This document shows positions 45,465-56,560 of a stretch of 64,000 bases of DNA, piece by piece (positions within the stretch are counted from its first letter, which is position 1; every line of letters starts with the position of its first letter). Below the pieces are notes generated by a model that saw only the letters and a program-made list of their open reading frames with translations, did not search any database and was not told where the DNA came from. Position numbers and translations under genes: made by a program. The DNA lies in assembly GCA_963798455.1 (NCBI GenBank), contig CAWCTD010000003.1, positions 186,001-250,000 on the forward strand, given 5' to 3'. This DNA comes from CAWCTD01 sp963798455. GTDB lineage: Bacteria > Acidobacteriota > Terriglobia > Bryobacterales > Bryobacteraceae.

Positions 45465-46684
45465 GTGTAGTGTCCAACAAATAGATGGACAACTGAATCG
45501 CATTCCGGTATGCTGGGGTTGATGCCGGTATCCACTCCAGTTTTATCGCTGAAGGACGCCGAGAAGCAGCAGCTTCGGCAGTGGATCTCAGCGTTTGGCA
45601 CACCGCAACAGGTGGCTTTGCGCAGCCAGATCGTGCTCGCGGCCGCGGAAGGAAAGGCCGATAGCGCCATCGCCCAGCAGTTGGCGGTCAATCGAAAAAC
45701 GGTGAATCTATGGCGGGCCCGTTTCGAGCAGGAGGGACTGGATGGTCTGTGGGAAGTGGCGCCCGGACGCGGCCGAAAACCGATCTATGGCCCGGACAAG
45801 ATCCAGGCCATCGTGGATGCCACGCTGCGCACCAAGCCCAAGGGGATGACCCAGTGGAGTTGCCGGCTGCTGGCCGCTGAGCAAGGAGTCAGCAAGTCCA
45901 CCATCAACAGTATCTGGCAGGGCCATAATCTCAAACCGCACCTGGCGAAGACGTTTAAGCTGTCGCGGGATGCCCGGTTTCTGGAGAAATTGACGGACGT
46001 GGTGGGGTTGTACCTGAATCCGCCCCAGCAGGCGATGGTGTTGTGTGTCGACGAGAAGAGCCAAATTCAGGCGCTGGACCGCACCCAGCCAGGTCTGCCG
46101 TTGAAGAAGGGCCGCTGCGGAACTATGACCCACGACTACAAGCGCAACGGCACGACCACGTTGTTTGCTGCCCTGGAGATCCTGCAAGGACGCGTGGTGG
46201 GACAGTGCTATGAGCGACACCGGCATCAGGAGTTCTTGCGGTTTCTACGACGTTTGGATCAGCAGTTCCCCGGGGAAACCCGGTTGCATCTGGTGATGGA
46301 TAACTACGGCACCCACAAACATCCCAGGGTCCAGACTTGGCTGAAACGTCACCCGCGCTTTGTGCCCCACTTCGTGCCGACCAGTTCCAGTTGGTTGAAT
46401 CTGGTGGAGCGGTGGTTCGGCGAACTCACTCGAAAGAGAATCCGCCGCGGCTCGTTTGGGAGCGTGGCCGATCTCCAAGAAGCGATTCAAGAATTCCTAA
46501 CGGCCTGGAACGAAAACCCGAAACCCTTCGTCTGGACGGCCACGGTCGAATCGATCGTGGAAAAGCTCTCGCGCTGCCGGCAAACGCTGGAGCAGATCCA
46601 ACCTGGCTGCACCTTGCCTCGTAAGCGGAGGGCAATGAGGAAACCGAGGGACTGAGTTGTCCAGTTATTTCGTGGACACTACAC
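45465..46684 (+). mobile_element. Complete IS630-family element
   Basis: The ends GTGTAGTGTCCA (45465) and, reversed, GTGTAGTGTCCA (ending 46684) are matched terminal repeats that extend imperfectly through TGGACAACT. TA flanks both sides (45463-45464 and 46685-46686). Length is 1220 bp with a single gene. All parts look intact, so it is probably recent. Confidence 0.9.
45510..46655 (+). CDS. IS630-family transposase
   Basis: 381 residues. The HTH domain (about 15-135) includes IAQQLAVNRKTVNLWRARFE. The DDE residues are in VLCVDEKSQIQALDR, HLVMDNYGTHKHP and WLNLVERWFG. It shares many blocks with the transposase at 17912 but differs in terminal repeats and C-terminal tail (TLPRKRRAMRK), so it is a separate IS630 species. 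The in-frame ATG at 45522 is an equally good start. Confidence 0.92.
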   Translation: MLGLMPVSTPVLSLKDAEKQQLRQWISAFGTPQQVALRSQIVLAAAEGKADSAIAQQLAVNRKTVNLWRARFEQEGLDGLWEVAPGRGRKPIYGPDKIQAIVDATLRTKPKGMTQWSCRLLAAEQGVSKSTINSIWQGHNLKPHLAKTFKLSRDARFLEKLTDVVGLYLNPPQQAMVLCVDEKSQIQALDRTQPGLPLKKGRCGTMTHDYKRNGTTTLFAALEILQGRVVGQCYERHRHQEFLRFLRRLDQQFPGETRLHLVMDNYGTHKHPRVQTWLKRHPRFVPHFVPTSSSWLNLVERWFGELTRKRIRRGSFGSVADLQEAIQEFLTAWNENPKPFVWTATVESIVEKLSRCRQTLEQIQPGCTLPRKRRAMRKPRD

Positions 46685-46686
46685 TA

Positions 46687-47252
46687 GCGCTAGTGGCTGC
46701 GAGGGGGGTGCCGCAAGCACGTGATGTTCGCCACGAACTGGCGCGGCCTGCCATGCCAAAACCCTGACTCGCAATCCGGCCATCTCATGCTCAAGCCGAA
46801 CCAGTTGGCGTTCCAGTGACAGCCGGCCAAAAGGATCAGTTTTCGGCACACCCGTTAGTCCCCCGCGAGTTTAGTGGACCGAATCCGGGATGCCGTCTCG
46901 GTCCCAGAAGCCTGTGGGTTCGACACGTGCTGGTTCAACCTCGGGCCAAGTCAATGAACAGCCCGATTCGTCGCAGTTTCCTCGAACGCCATAGCCGGGG
47001 AGCTTCAGGCCCTCGGCACTTCTACGGGATGGCGACTACACGGCCAATTGGTGGGTGGACGCAAGCGCGCTTTTCGGCCTCTATTCGGCGCAAGAGGCCG
47101 ATCGTCCTCATAGCGATCAGAAGTCCGCTATTCCCAGCCCGACTTTGCCGCGCTCATCGGCGCGTAGTCAGGCACAGCGGGACGACGGGGTCCGCTCGGC
47201 AGAGTCAGCGCCCTTCAGCCCAGCCTTAAAATCTGATGCAATGGCGAGACCC
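46687..47252. other. Intergenic stretch beyond the IS630 element
   Basis: On the minus strand a frame from about 46850 (possible GTG start behind GGGGGA) reads PKTDPFGRLSLERQLVRLEH, a short coiled coil, and continues across the insertion point into 45462 and below. The IS630 may therefore have broken a small gene. The rest (46850-47252) shows nothing I recognise. Confidence 0.35.
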
Positions 47253-48374
47253 TTAAGCAACCAGCGCCCCAGTTTCGGACGTGTCGTAACCTGCCAGGAG
47301 TTCCAGCTTGCGACGCAATGTGGCTCGCTGCAACACATCAAGGAACGCCGCGACCGCCGGCAGGTCGGCCGTCCGTTTGCGCATCACCAGATCGTAGCGC
47401 TCGCTGCGCAGGGGAATGAAACTCAGGCCAAAGGTTTGAGCGGCAGACCAAGTCGCGAGGCACGCATCCGCGCCTCCAGACACAACGCAATAGGCAGCCG
47501 CAAGATGACCATAAGCGACTCGATCGTATCCGCGCACTCTGTTCGCGTCCACACCGGCTCTTTCGAGGAGTCTGTCCAACAGAGCCCGGCTTCCGGAGCC
47601 GGGCTCGCGGTTCACGAACCGGACGTTCTTGCGGGCCAGGTCCTCAATCTTGTGCACACCCTTCGGATTCCCAGGCGCGATGACCAATCCTTCCTCCCAA
47701 CGCGCAAACGTCACGACTCTAAAGTCTCCGTCCGGAAATTCCTTGCGAATGAAAGGCAGATTGAACTCTCCTGTCTTAGGGTCCTCCAGATGAGAGCCGG
47801 CGATGTGGACCTTGTCCTGGCTGAGCCAGGTGAGTGCGAGCTTGCTTGAAGCCGCGGCGGAGACGATCTCGATCCCAGTGATCTTTTCCACCATGCTTGC
47901 GAGAAGGCCGGCAGCAGGGTCGCACCCGGCGAGCACGAGTCGCTTTTGAGCTGCTTCGTCCTTCGCAAACACGGCCACACTGGCACGGCTATTGGCTCGT
48001 CCGGTTCGCTCGATGATTCCGTCGGCTTCCGGCAAGTAGCATGGGGAGGCGCTGGCGGGAACGCCGATCCATCGCGATCCGACCTGGCAGATTCGTACGG
48101 GCTGGCCTTTCAACGGTGGGGTGGAGCTGAGCACCTCGGCGGCGATCGCCTCGGCCGGCTTCTGCGAACCTTGTTGGAGGGAAAACAGGTCGTCGACCGT
48201 CACCTCAAGCTCGCGGGCGAGCTCCAACGCAACTTCGGTATTGGGAACGTAGGTCCCGGCTTCGATTGCGTATATCGTCTGACGGCTCACGTGTACGCGA
48301 CGCGCCAGGTCGGAGGCACCCACACCCCTGGTCTTTCGAATTCGGCTGAGCTGGTTCTCGACGCGTGTCTTCAC
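47253..48374 (-). CDS. XRE-HTH regulator fused to a periplasmic-binding-protein-like domain
   Basis: 373 residues. Residues 5-65 are a Cro/C1 HTH (ASDLARRVHVSRQTIYAIEA). Residues 90-365 resemble a PBP-like domain seen with molybdate-type regulators: VLAGCDPAAGLLASMVEK, LPFIRKEFPDGDF, FVNREPGSGSRALLDRLLE and YGHLAAAYCVVSGGADACLA. Such fusions are thought to sense a small oxyanion or cofactor and control uptake or cofactor genes. It starts 8 bases after the stop of the TonB receptor and has the same direction, so it is probably co-transcribed with it. A MOT1-type transporter lies on the other side of the receptor. The ligand is not proven. Confidence 0.82.
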   Translation of the reverse strand: MKTRVENQLSRIRKTRGVGASDLARRVHVSRQTIYAIEAGTYVPNTEVALELARELEVTVDDLFSLQQGSQKPAEAIAAEVLSSTPPLKGQPVRICQVGSRWIGVPASASPCYLPEADGIIERTGRANSRASVAVFAKDEAAQKRLVLAGCDPAAGLLASMVEKITGIEIVSAAASSKLALTWLSQDKVHIAGSHLEDPKTGEFNLPFIRKEFPDGDFRVVTFARWEEGLVIAPGNPKGVHKIEDLARKNVRFVNREPGSGSRALLDRLLERAGVDANRVRGYDRVAYGHLAAAYCVVSGGADACLATWSAAQTFGLSFIPLRSERYDLVMRKRTADLPAVAAFLDVLQRATLRRKLELLAGYDTSETGALVA

Positions 48375-48382
48375 GGCGGCAA

Positions 48383-51300
48383 CTAGTAATGGATTTTACC
48401 CACAAACTCGAACACCCGGGGATTGCCGGCGCTGGTGATCGATCCGAACGCCGCGCTTCCGAAGCTTCCATTGGGATCATTCAACGGAGGGGTATTCGAC
48501 ACATTGAAAGCCTCCCCTCGCAATTCGAGGTTCACGCGCTCCGTGATCCGAAAGGTCTTTCCGACCATCAAATCAGCATTCTGGAGGCCCGGTCCGCGAA
48601 CCGGATTTCGCGAACTTGTGCCGATCACAAACTGCGGCGCGGCCGTAAAGGCCGCGGTGTTGAAATACTTGGCGACGCTGCGGCCTTCAAACTGATTTGG
48701 ATCGCTGACTCTGTTGGGCCTCTGCACGGCGAAACCAAGGCTGGAGTTGTTATTGGTAGCTTGGGTCACGGCCACGGCGTCACCAGCCTGTATGCGAACC
48801 AGCCCCGCGATCTGCCAACCCGAAATCTTCCACAGCCGAGGAATGGCGTACACCCAGCCCAGCACGATAACGCGAGGGATATCGCCGCTTGACACATCCT
48901 TTTCGAGGTGGCGGTTATAGGCGTCCGCGGCGCCCGTGTTGTTCAGAACGGGGCCCGTGAAAATCGTTTGTGAAAATACGCTGGATGCGACGTCAATCAG
49001 CTTGGAAAACGTGTACGCGGCATTCACCGTGAGTCCGTGCGACAAGCGCTTCTCAAGTTTCGCCGCGGCGGCGTTGTAGTTGGAGGTGCCGACATTGTCG
49101 CGGAACAGAGCCACGGTGGTGAAGCGCGGGAAAGGCCGCAGGAGCTGTTGCTGGGTGATTGTCGCTGCTCCGAGAGAAGACGCGGAGGGAATTTGCCCTA
49201 AGTACGGGTTCGCGACTTTGGTCAACAAGGCCGGGCCCATGGACATGTATTGCGACGGAAGCTGGTTGATGTTCGCGTCCGGTATTCCCAGCCGCGTATT
49301 CTTCGAGCCCAGGTACGCCAATTCCACGTTCAAGTCTTTCCCGATCGTTCTCTGAATTGCGAAGTTCCACTGCTGAGAATAACCCGAGCCGTTATCGCGA
49401 TCCACACCAAAAACGCCTTGCCCGAGACCCGAGTTGGGATTCGGCGATGTCACTTGCACCGTGGGCCCACTCGACAAGACGAACGCGGCGTTTAGGTTGT
49501 CCTGCGATTGCTGGCCGACCGTTTGAATGAACGGAAACTGCGGGATCGTGAAGGGAGTGGTGATTCCGGACTGCTCAAAGAAAACCACGCCGTAGCCCGA
49601 GCGCAAGACCCAACTGTCCGTTACCCGATAAGCCAGTCCCATGCGAGGGCCGAAGTCACAACATTCGAGTTCACGAGCGGTGTGCGGGAAGTCGAGCACC
49701 TGAGTTTTCAGATTGAAGACCGCGCCTTGATCCCTCCTCTCCGTGGACGGGAAGTTAAGCGTGTATCTGGAGCCGATGTTCAAGGTGAGACGCGGCGAAA
49801 CCTTCCAGTCGTCTCCGATGAAGAACTCGGCAATATGCGCGCGCGGCTGAATCACTTGTCTCTGGATGTCGATGGTGAAGGCGTTCACCTGCCCAAGAAG
49901 AAGCGACGCCAAGGCGTTTCCGCTCCCGGAGGCCCCTGAAGCCGTTGGTGCCAGTGGTCGTGAACGCGAACGATCCCGTGGGATTGGGCGGATTCAGGAC
50001 GTCCAGGGCTTCGCGCCGGATGTCAGCCCCAACCTTGATCGTGTGGCGGCCGCGCACGAGGGTAAAGGTGTCGAGAAACTCCGTGACGGATGTCGTGAAA
50101 TTGGAGTTTGCGGTTGTTGTCGGACCAATCTGCTGGAATCCGGCGACGGTAAAGATCGGCAGCACCGATCCGAAGGAATTCTCCGGCAGACCCGGTATCG
50201 CGATGCCCCCGCTCTGAAGCGAGCGCTGATTGAGATCGCGCCTGGAATAGCCGATTCGAAACTGGTTTAGAGCCGAAGGCGAAAGCACCCAATTGTAGTC
50301 AGCGGCCAGCCCGTCGCCGCGTGTGATCGCATGCCCGATCACTCCGGACGTGAGACTCCCGCTTCCATCTGGCAAGGGGGCTACGGGTGTATCGTCATCC
50401 CGGAAGAACGTGTAGCGGCCGAAGATTCTCTGCTTCTGGCCAAAGTGGCGGTCGAGTCGGAAGTCGGCCTGATCCTGATTGTCGGGCTCGGTGGCGGTTC
50501 GGACGAAATTGCTGGCGCCCGAAACGTTCGGCCGCGGGTAATGCTCAAAGATCTGACTGGCGATCGGATCAAAGCGAGTGTCGGGGATCGTGTTGTTCGG
50601 GAACTGACTTCGGGGCGAGGACGCGGGATCGAATATGGGCTGTGTGAAGGTGCCCTGGCGCTGCGCCAGCGTAGGAACCACGCTGAATCGCGTGATGCCG
50701 GTACGCAGGCGCGTGCCTTGCCAATCCACGAAGAAAAAGGTCTTGTTGGTCTGGATGGGGCCGCCAAATGTCAACCCATACTGATTACGCCGGAATTCCG
50801 GTTTCGCTCCCGGTTGCGCGAACAGGTTGCGCGCATTGAGCGCCTCGTTCCGGAAGAACTCAAAGAGCGTTCCGTGGAACTGATTGCTTCCGGATTTCCC
50901 GATGACCATCACCGTGCCGCCGTTCGACCGACCGTACTCGGGAGAGTACGCGTTGACGTTGAGTTTGAACTCGGCCATGCCGTCGATGATCGGGTAATAG
51001 ACGACCTGGCCCGGCTCAGGCTGGAGTACACTGATGCCGTCGTAGATGTACTCGTTCGTGCGCGGCCGGCTGCCGTTGATTCGCGGCAGGAACTGACCAT
51101 TGGGAAGCGCCACGCCTGGAGAGAGCGTCACCAGAGGGATGAAGTTGCGTCCATCGAGCGGCAGCGTGGATATCTTCTTCTCTTCGAGGTTAAGACTCAA
51201 CCCCCCGCTTGCCGTCTGCAATAGGGGAGCGGCGGCGATGACGTCGACAGACTCCGAAGCCTGGCCGACTTCAAGCGTGACATCGATCTCGGTCTGATCG

Positions 51301-51602
51301 GCCAATCGCAAGGTGATCCCCGACTGACGATACGTGCGGAAGCCAGGCTTCTCCACCGTGAGCACGTATTGACCCGCGGGCAGTCCAAGGATGTGATACC
51401 CGCCACGCTCGCCGGAAGTCGCAGAATAGGGGGCCATCGTTGACTGGTCCTCCAGCTCAATCCTGGCCGTTGGCACCGCGAGACCGGACGGATCCAGGAT
51501 TGTGCCAAAGAGTTCGGCCCGGCCCGCTTGCCCGAAACAAAAGGTTGCCCCGAAGATGAGCCCGAAAAGGAGAATGAGAAGACCCTGCGTCCGCTTGACC
51601 AT
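48383..51602 (-). pseudogene. Oar-like TonB-dependent receptor with one frameshift
   Basis: The first part (51602 to about 49935) has a signal peptide (MVKRTQGLLILLFGLIFGA), a regulatory domain (LFGTILDPSGLAVPTARIEL) and a plug ending YGRSNGGTVMVIGKSGSN. The second part (49925 to 48383) has barrel strands from SLLLGQVNAF to the end VGKIHY. The break is near 49934, where the frame is off by one extra base (or two missing) in GGGGCCTCCGGGAGC. Apart from this the gene looks sound at about 1073 codons, so a recent mutation or a sequencing error is equally possible. It pairs with the HTH-PBP gene downstream. Confidence 0.82.
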
Positions 51603-51867
51603 GGGAAGATGTCGTGTAACCATGACTAGGTCATTTTAACACGACACCTGCCCTGCTCTCTGCCCGATGCCCAGGAGTTAACGCGACAGAGCTTATGCAG
51701 CCCCAAGATGCCGAGCGGACCGGGGGCAGCGCCTCTCGGCTCTTGATCCACGGTGCGGCTGAATTCTAGTACAATCGACACTGTCTTGTTTAGGAGACAA
51801 ACGACGCCCTCTGCCCCTTGTTTCGAGAATCCGACCCACAGGCGATGAGGAATCGGAACAGACCGCC

Positions 51868-53042
51868 ATGGCACTGAGCGAGCCCCAGAGGGGCAGTATC
51901 CGTTTCAATAGGAACGAGTGGTCGGGCGCTTTTGGGGATCTGGGTACCGATCTTCCCCTCATCGTCGGCATGATCCTCGCAGCTCACCTGGATGCGGCCG
52001 GCGTTTTGACCCTGTTTGGCGTGATGCAGATCCTGACTGCGCTGCGTTACCGAATCCCAATGCCCGTCCAACCCCTGAAGGCCATGGCGGCGCTGGTCAT
52101 CGCGCAGAAGCTGCCAGGCGGCACCCTGTACGGCCAGGGCTGGCGATCGGAGTCGTGATACTTCTGCTGACCCTCACCGGGCTGGTAGATTGGGTTGCCC
52201 GTATTGTTCCCAAGGCAGTCGTGCGGGACATCCAACTCGGCTTGGGCCTCCAATTAGGCAGCATCGCTCTGAAGGACTATGCGGGGCGGGAGGGGACGCC
52301 TGGCTGGATCCTGGCCGCCATCGGTTTCACACTTACGATCTTCCTCATGGGACGAAGGAAGGTCCCCACGGCCATCGTCCTGATCACCCTCGGTTGTGCA
52401 TACGCCTTCGTGTTCCGCCTCGCGCCTTCCGAATTCGTCAAGGCCGCCGGCCTCCGACTGCCGGCCTGGCACGTTCCCTCCGCGACCAACGTCTGGACCG
52501 GCTTCCTCATACTGGCATTGCCGCAGTTGGCCCTCTCGCTTGCCAACTCCATTCTGGCGACACGCCAGATCGCCCAGGACTTCTTCCCGCAGCGCGGCAT
52601 AACAGTTCGCCAGATCAGCCTCACTTATTCCGCGATGAACCTCTTGAATCCGTTTGGGGGCGGCGTGCCAACCTGTCACGGTTCCGGCGGGATGGCCGGA
52701 CACTACGCATTCGGAGGACGCACAGGCGGCTCCGTCATCCTGTACGGGATGTTCTACATGATCCTGGGGCTCTTCTTCAGTCGCGGCTTCGACCGGGTGA
52801 TCCAGGTCTTCCCCATGCCGATCCTCGGTGTCCTGCTTCTGTTCGAGGCATTGACTCTAATGGTGCTCATCCGGGATCTTCATGCGGCGCCGGCCGAGTT
52901 CTTCGTCGCCGTGTTGGTAGGCCTCGTCGCCGCCTTTGTGCCCTACGGGTACCTCGTCGGCCTGGTCGCCGGCACATTGATCCTCTCGGCGCTAAGACGA
53001 GGTCTTCTTCGGGCGCCAGGCGTACTACCCCACACCCGCTGA
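51868..53042 (+). pseudogene. MOT1-type molybdate/sulfate transporter with one frameshift
   Basis: The first part reads WSGAFGDLGTDLPLIVGMIL and PMPVQPLKAMAALVIAQKL; after 52140 the frame shifts and continues GLAIGVVILLLTLTGLVDWV to the end, including LNPFGGGVPTCHGSGGMAGH and FPMPILGVLLLFEALTL. These two motif sets define MOT1-like molybdate transporters. One base is missing, probably a G from a GGGG run in CAGGGCTGG. About ten membrane helices are otherwise intact. It is divergent from the TonB receptor and would carry the oxyanion across the inner membrane. Error or recent loss cannot be told apart here. Confidence 0.82.
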
Positions 53043-53721
53043 GGTGACGTGGCTCCAAAATGGCTCTATTAAGAAGAGCACAGAGCCAAGATGCGGAAAC
53101 TGGGTGACTTGCTGTCGCCAGGATTTCGCGCCGTGAACGCCAAATTCTGTATTTCCAATCTATGGTCAATTTCCCACCAACTCTGCCGACGTGATGTTAT
53201 CGTCTGCACCCGGATTGGCTGCGTAGCCACTTGGACGCCCGTCCCGTAGAAGTGGAGTCAAAGGGACGCGAAGTGCGCGTAAGGGAAACAGCACCCAAGG
53301 AGGCGCGGGTCACATTGAGATCCGAGCCTCTCATGTGCACAGCTGCGGGGGACGAAACCACCACGGTGCCGAGTCGGAGATGGAGAGCAGGGGCCAACGT
53401 CCCAGAAGTTCAGGCTTGTGGAACGCTGGTCCGCTCATGGTGTCGATCAGCACAACTGTTGTGTACGCAACGTGAGGGCCATCCTTCTGGCGTGCAGGCT
53501 TTTGGAACCGTCTGCCTGAAGCGGACACCCATTCAGTGGCGACACCCACCGGCTTCTCCCGCGGAGCGGCCGATGGTGCAGCATGGCCCACCCGGTCGCT
53601 TCACGCAAGGGCGTTAGAACTAGCCGCTTTTTCTCACGCGGGGTCTAGCAAAAAGCCGCTTTTTCTGGCATAACTGAGTTTCCACACAGCAGTTAGCGCC
53701 AAGGAGAAAGCGGCTTTCGCT
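53043..53721. other. Intergenic stretch before an IS1380 element
   Basis: About 680 bases with no supported gene. Near its right end the 12-base word GCCGCTTTTTCT occurs twice (about 53623 and 53653) and GCGGCTTTCGCT follows at 53710; these probably belong to the left end of the IS1380 element. Nothing else seen. Confidence 0.45.
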
Positions 53722-55096
53722 ATGACAGAGTGTAACCAAATCGTTCGAGTTCCAAGCCCATTTTTCGCGCGAGGTGGTGGCCCGCTTTGACGGCGGCACG
53801 ATGACCTCCGATGCCGGCGCCGTGCTGCTGCGGGAAACGGATCGGCGGCTGAACCTGCTGCCGCGCCTGGCGGCTTGCTTTGAGGACCGGCGCCAGCCGT
53901 GGCTGATCTCGCACACCGTCCCGGAGCTGGTTGCGCAACGCGTGTACGCGCTGGCGCTCGGCTACGAGGACCTCAGCGATCACGACCAACTGCGGGAAGA
54001 TCCGCTGCTGGCGGTGCTCAGCGGCAAGCCGCGGCCGGGCGAGGAAACGCTGGCCGGCAAGAGTACGCTCAACCGTTTGGAACTGGGTGGTGAGCAGCCG
54101 ACCCGCTACAAGAAGATTCATTACAGCGAGGCAGCGATCGACGAGTTGTTGACCAAAGTGTTCCTGGAGGCGCACACCGAAGCACCCGAGCAGATCGTGC
54201 TGGACCTGGACACCACCGACCTGGCGCTGCACGGCCATCAAGAGGGCCGCTTCTTTCACGGCTACTACGACAGCTACTGCTACCTGCCGTTGTACATCTT
54301 CGCGGGCGAGCACCTGCTGTGCGCACGGCTGCGGACGGCGGATCAGGATGCCGCGGCAGGAAGCAAGGAGGAAGTGGAGCGGATCGTGGGCCAGATCCGC
54401 GCGGCGTGGCCGGAGGTCGAGATCATCGTGCGCGCCGACTCGGGCTTCTGCCGGGACGAGTTGATGCAGTGGTGCGAGGAGCACGAGGTCAAGTTCGTGG
54501 TCGGCTTTGCGCGCAATGAGCGGCTGCGGCGGATCATCGAGCCGCAGATGCAGGAGGCCGCTCGGCAACATGCCGAGACCGGAAAGCCGGCGCGGGTGTT
54601 CACGGAGTTCGCCTATGCGACGACGACCGGCAGTTGGAGCCGGGCGCGGCGCGTGGTGGCCAAGGCCGAACAGCTCGAGGGCAAGGAGAATCCGCGCTTC
54701 GTGGTGACGAACCTCAGTGCGGAGGAATGGCCGGCGCGACAGTTGTACGAGGGTCTGTACTGCGAACGCGGGGAGATGGAGAACCGCATCAAGGAGCAGT
54801 TGTCGCTGTTCGCGGGACGGGTGAGCACGGAAACGCTGCGGGCCAATCAGCTCCGGCTGTACTTCTCGGGGGTGGCCTACGTGCTGATGCACGGGATGCG
54901 GCGGCTGGGGTTGAAAGGGACGGAACTGGAGCGGGCGCAGGCCACGACGATCCGGCTGCGGTTACTGAAAATCGGAGCGCAGATCCGCATCACCGTGCGC
55001 AAGGTGTGGCTGTCGATGGCCTCCAGCTTTCCGTTGCAACGGCTATTCGAGCAGGTGTGCCAGAACCTGCGGCCAGTGCCTCCACTGCGAGCATGA
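53722..55096 (+). pseudogene. IS1380-family transposase with a frameshift near its start
   Basis: ATG 53722 gives MTECNQ, then the frame must shift by one base near 53741 to reach SFEFQAHFSREVVARFDGGT, the normal IS1380 start; from there about 450 codons are open. Catalytic positions are in IVLDLDTTDLALHGHQ, IIVRADSGFCRDEL and MENRIKEQLS. Other family segments are ARRVVAKAEQ and PRFVVTNLS. A GTG at 53774 could begin a slightly short protein. It is a different IS1380 species from the one at 17-20 kb. Terminal repeats were not resolved. Confidence 0.8.
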
Positions 55097-55349
55097 GCCC
55101 AAAAGGAGGCCACAGTTAAAGTAAGTCTTTAAGTGTTGCTGAGGCAGAGAGGACCGCAGGCGAGCTTTGCCCGATTCTGGCCAAAAATCGTCTCCTGCTC
55201 GCACAAACCGGCTCCAGCCCAGCTTCCGGACCCGCCACTGGCCACTGCTTATCGCGTCACGGTCGGGCCCGCCCCAAAAACCTCCTCCGGCGAGCCAGAC
55301 ACCGACTCCCTCGGATCAGCGTGAGAGATGCGGGCTAGGCCGCCCGCGC

Positions 55350-56168
55350 GGCGGGATCGTGGCAGCCTTCGCCAAACACTTCGATTGTCCTCCAGATCAG
55401 CTTGGGCCGGAAGAGATCCGCGCCAATCAGGTGTACCTAATAGACGAGAGGAAGCTGAATGCGCGCACAGTCGGCCACCATAGGGCAGCGTTGCGCTTCT
55501 ATTTCTGCAAGACGCTAAAGCGAGGCTATCCGGTTGAAGAAGTGCCGTATCCGAAGGCGCCACGGCGTCTGCCGACGATCCTCACACAGGAGGAAGCGGT
55601 CCGGCTGATCGACTCAGCCAGCAACCCGTTTCATCGCGCCATGCTGATGACGGTCTATTCGACGGGCATGCGCAGAGCCGAGATGTGTCAACTGAAGGTG
55701 AAGGATATCGACAGCGACCGGATGCTCATTCACATCCGCCAGGGCAAGGGCCGTCGCGGCCGAGACGTGCCGCTGAGCCCGAAACTGCTGGAGACGTTGC
55801 GCGAGTACCGGCGGTGGATGAGGCCGAAGACGTACCTGTTTCCGGGCACAATCAACGGCTCGCGCGCGGACAAACCCATCACGCCCAAAATGCTGTGGGA
55901 AGCCTGTCGGGAAGCGGCGCAAGGGGCAGGCATTACGAAGCCCGTGCGCCCGCACTTACTTCGTCATAGCTTCGCCACGCATCTGTTGGAGGGCAGGGCC
56001 GATCTACCGACAGTGCAAGCCCTGCTCGGGCATGCCGACCTCAAACCCACTTCCATCTACCTTCATCCGTCCGAGCGCCATCTCAGGGCGGCCGGCACAC
56101 CCCTCGACAACGCCGAGCTGTCGAGCCTGGACCAGGTGAAACGGTCTCGAAAGCTGCGCAAGAAATGA
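55350..56168 (+). pseudogene. Tyrosine recombinase of an IS91-type unit, N-terminus lost
   Basis: The recognisable part begins VAAFAKHFDCPPDQLGPEEI and includes the core-binding domain and full catalytic domain: Arg in YSTGMRRAEMCQL, HLLRHSFATHLL, LGHADLKPTSIY with the nucleophilic Tyr. Upstream of this the frame (open from 55167) is Pro-rich and unlike the family, so the first 20 or so residues were lost. These recombinases often precede IS91-type transposase genes, and the next gene fits: its ATG overlaps this stop codon. Confidence 0.75.
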
Positions 56169-56245
56169 ACCGGCCACCTCTCGAGGTGGCCGACATCATT
56201 CGCGCGGCAGGCAGAAGCTTGATCGAGAGACACCGCTCATGGATG
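56165..56245 (+). pseudogene. N-terminal stub of an IS91-family transposase
   Basis: The frame MNRPPLEVADIIRAAGRSLI followed by ERHRSW is the conserved start of IS91-type rolling-circle transposases. After about 26 codons the homology ends and the sequence becomes the 3' end of the JAB gene on the other strand. The zinc-finger and HUH parts are absent. Its ATG overlaps the recombinase stop (ATGA). Confidence 0.75.
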
Positions 56246-56560
56246 ATTGTGGACCAGAATCGCAGTACGCCGTTCGTCTTCGTTGAGATACTGGTGAATG
56301 GTCAAGGCTTGGGCGAGCGGCAGGGAGACTGTTTCAGCATCTCCGCGGATCTTCATGACTGACTGGATGCGCGTTCTACTGCCCTCGGCAATTCCGAAGC
56401 CGATGATCAGCTCTTCATGGGGCAAGGCTTCCAGATAATTTGCAGTTCCCCACAGGAATGCCTGCCGATAGATATGGCGGTTTGTGCCGACCTGCAACCG
56501 GTGACCGTAGGGCTCAACTGTGCCCGAGAACGACGTAGAGGCCTGCGTATCGCTGCTCAC
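56237..56560 (-). pseudogene. JAB/MPN-domain protein, truncated at its metal site
   Basis: 107 residues. The protein reads GTANYLEALPHEELIIGFG, a central region and ends ERRTAILVHNHP, then stop. HNHP looks like the H-x-H-P part of a JAMM metalloprotease/RadC-like site, which normally continues to a Ser and an Asp. Those residues are missing because the IS91 stub begins here. It is the last gene of the minus-strand defence-like operon, 94 bases after the DUF499 gene. As truncated it should be inactive. The family assignment rests mainly on this motif. Confidence 0.6.

Noticed and set aside
56237..56560. JAB protein as a naturally short, complete gene
   Set aside because: The frame ends inside the metal-binding motif exactly at the edge of the IS91-type stub, which points to truncation.
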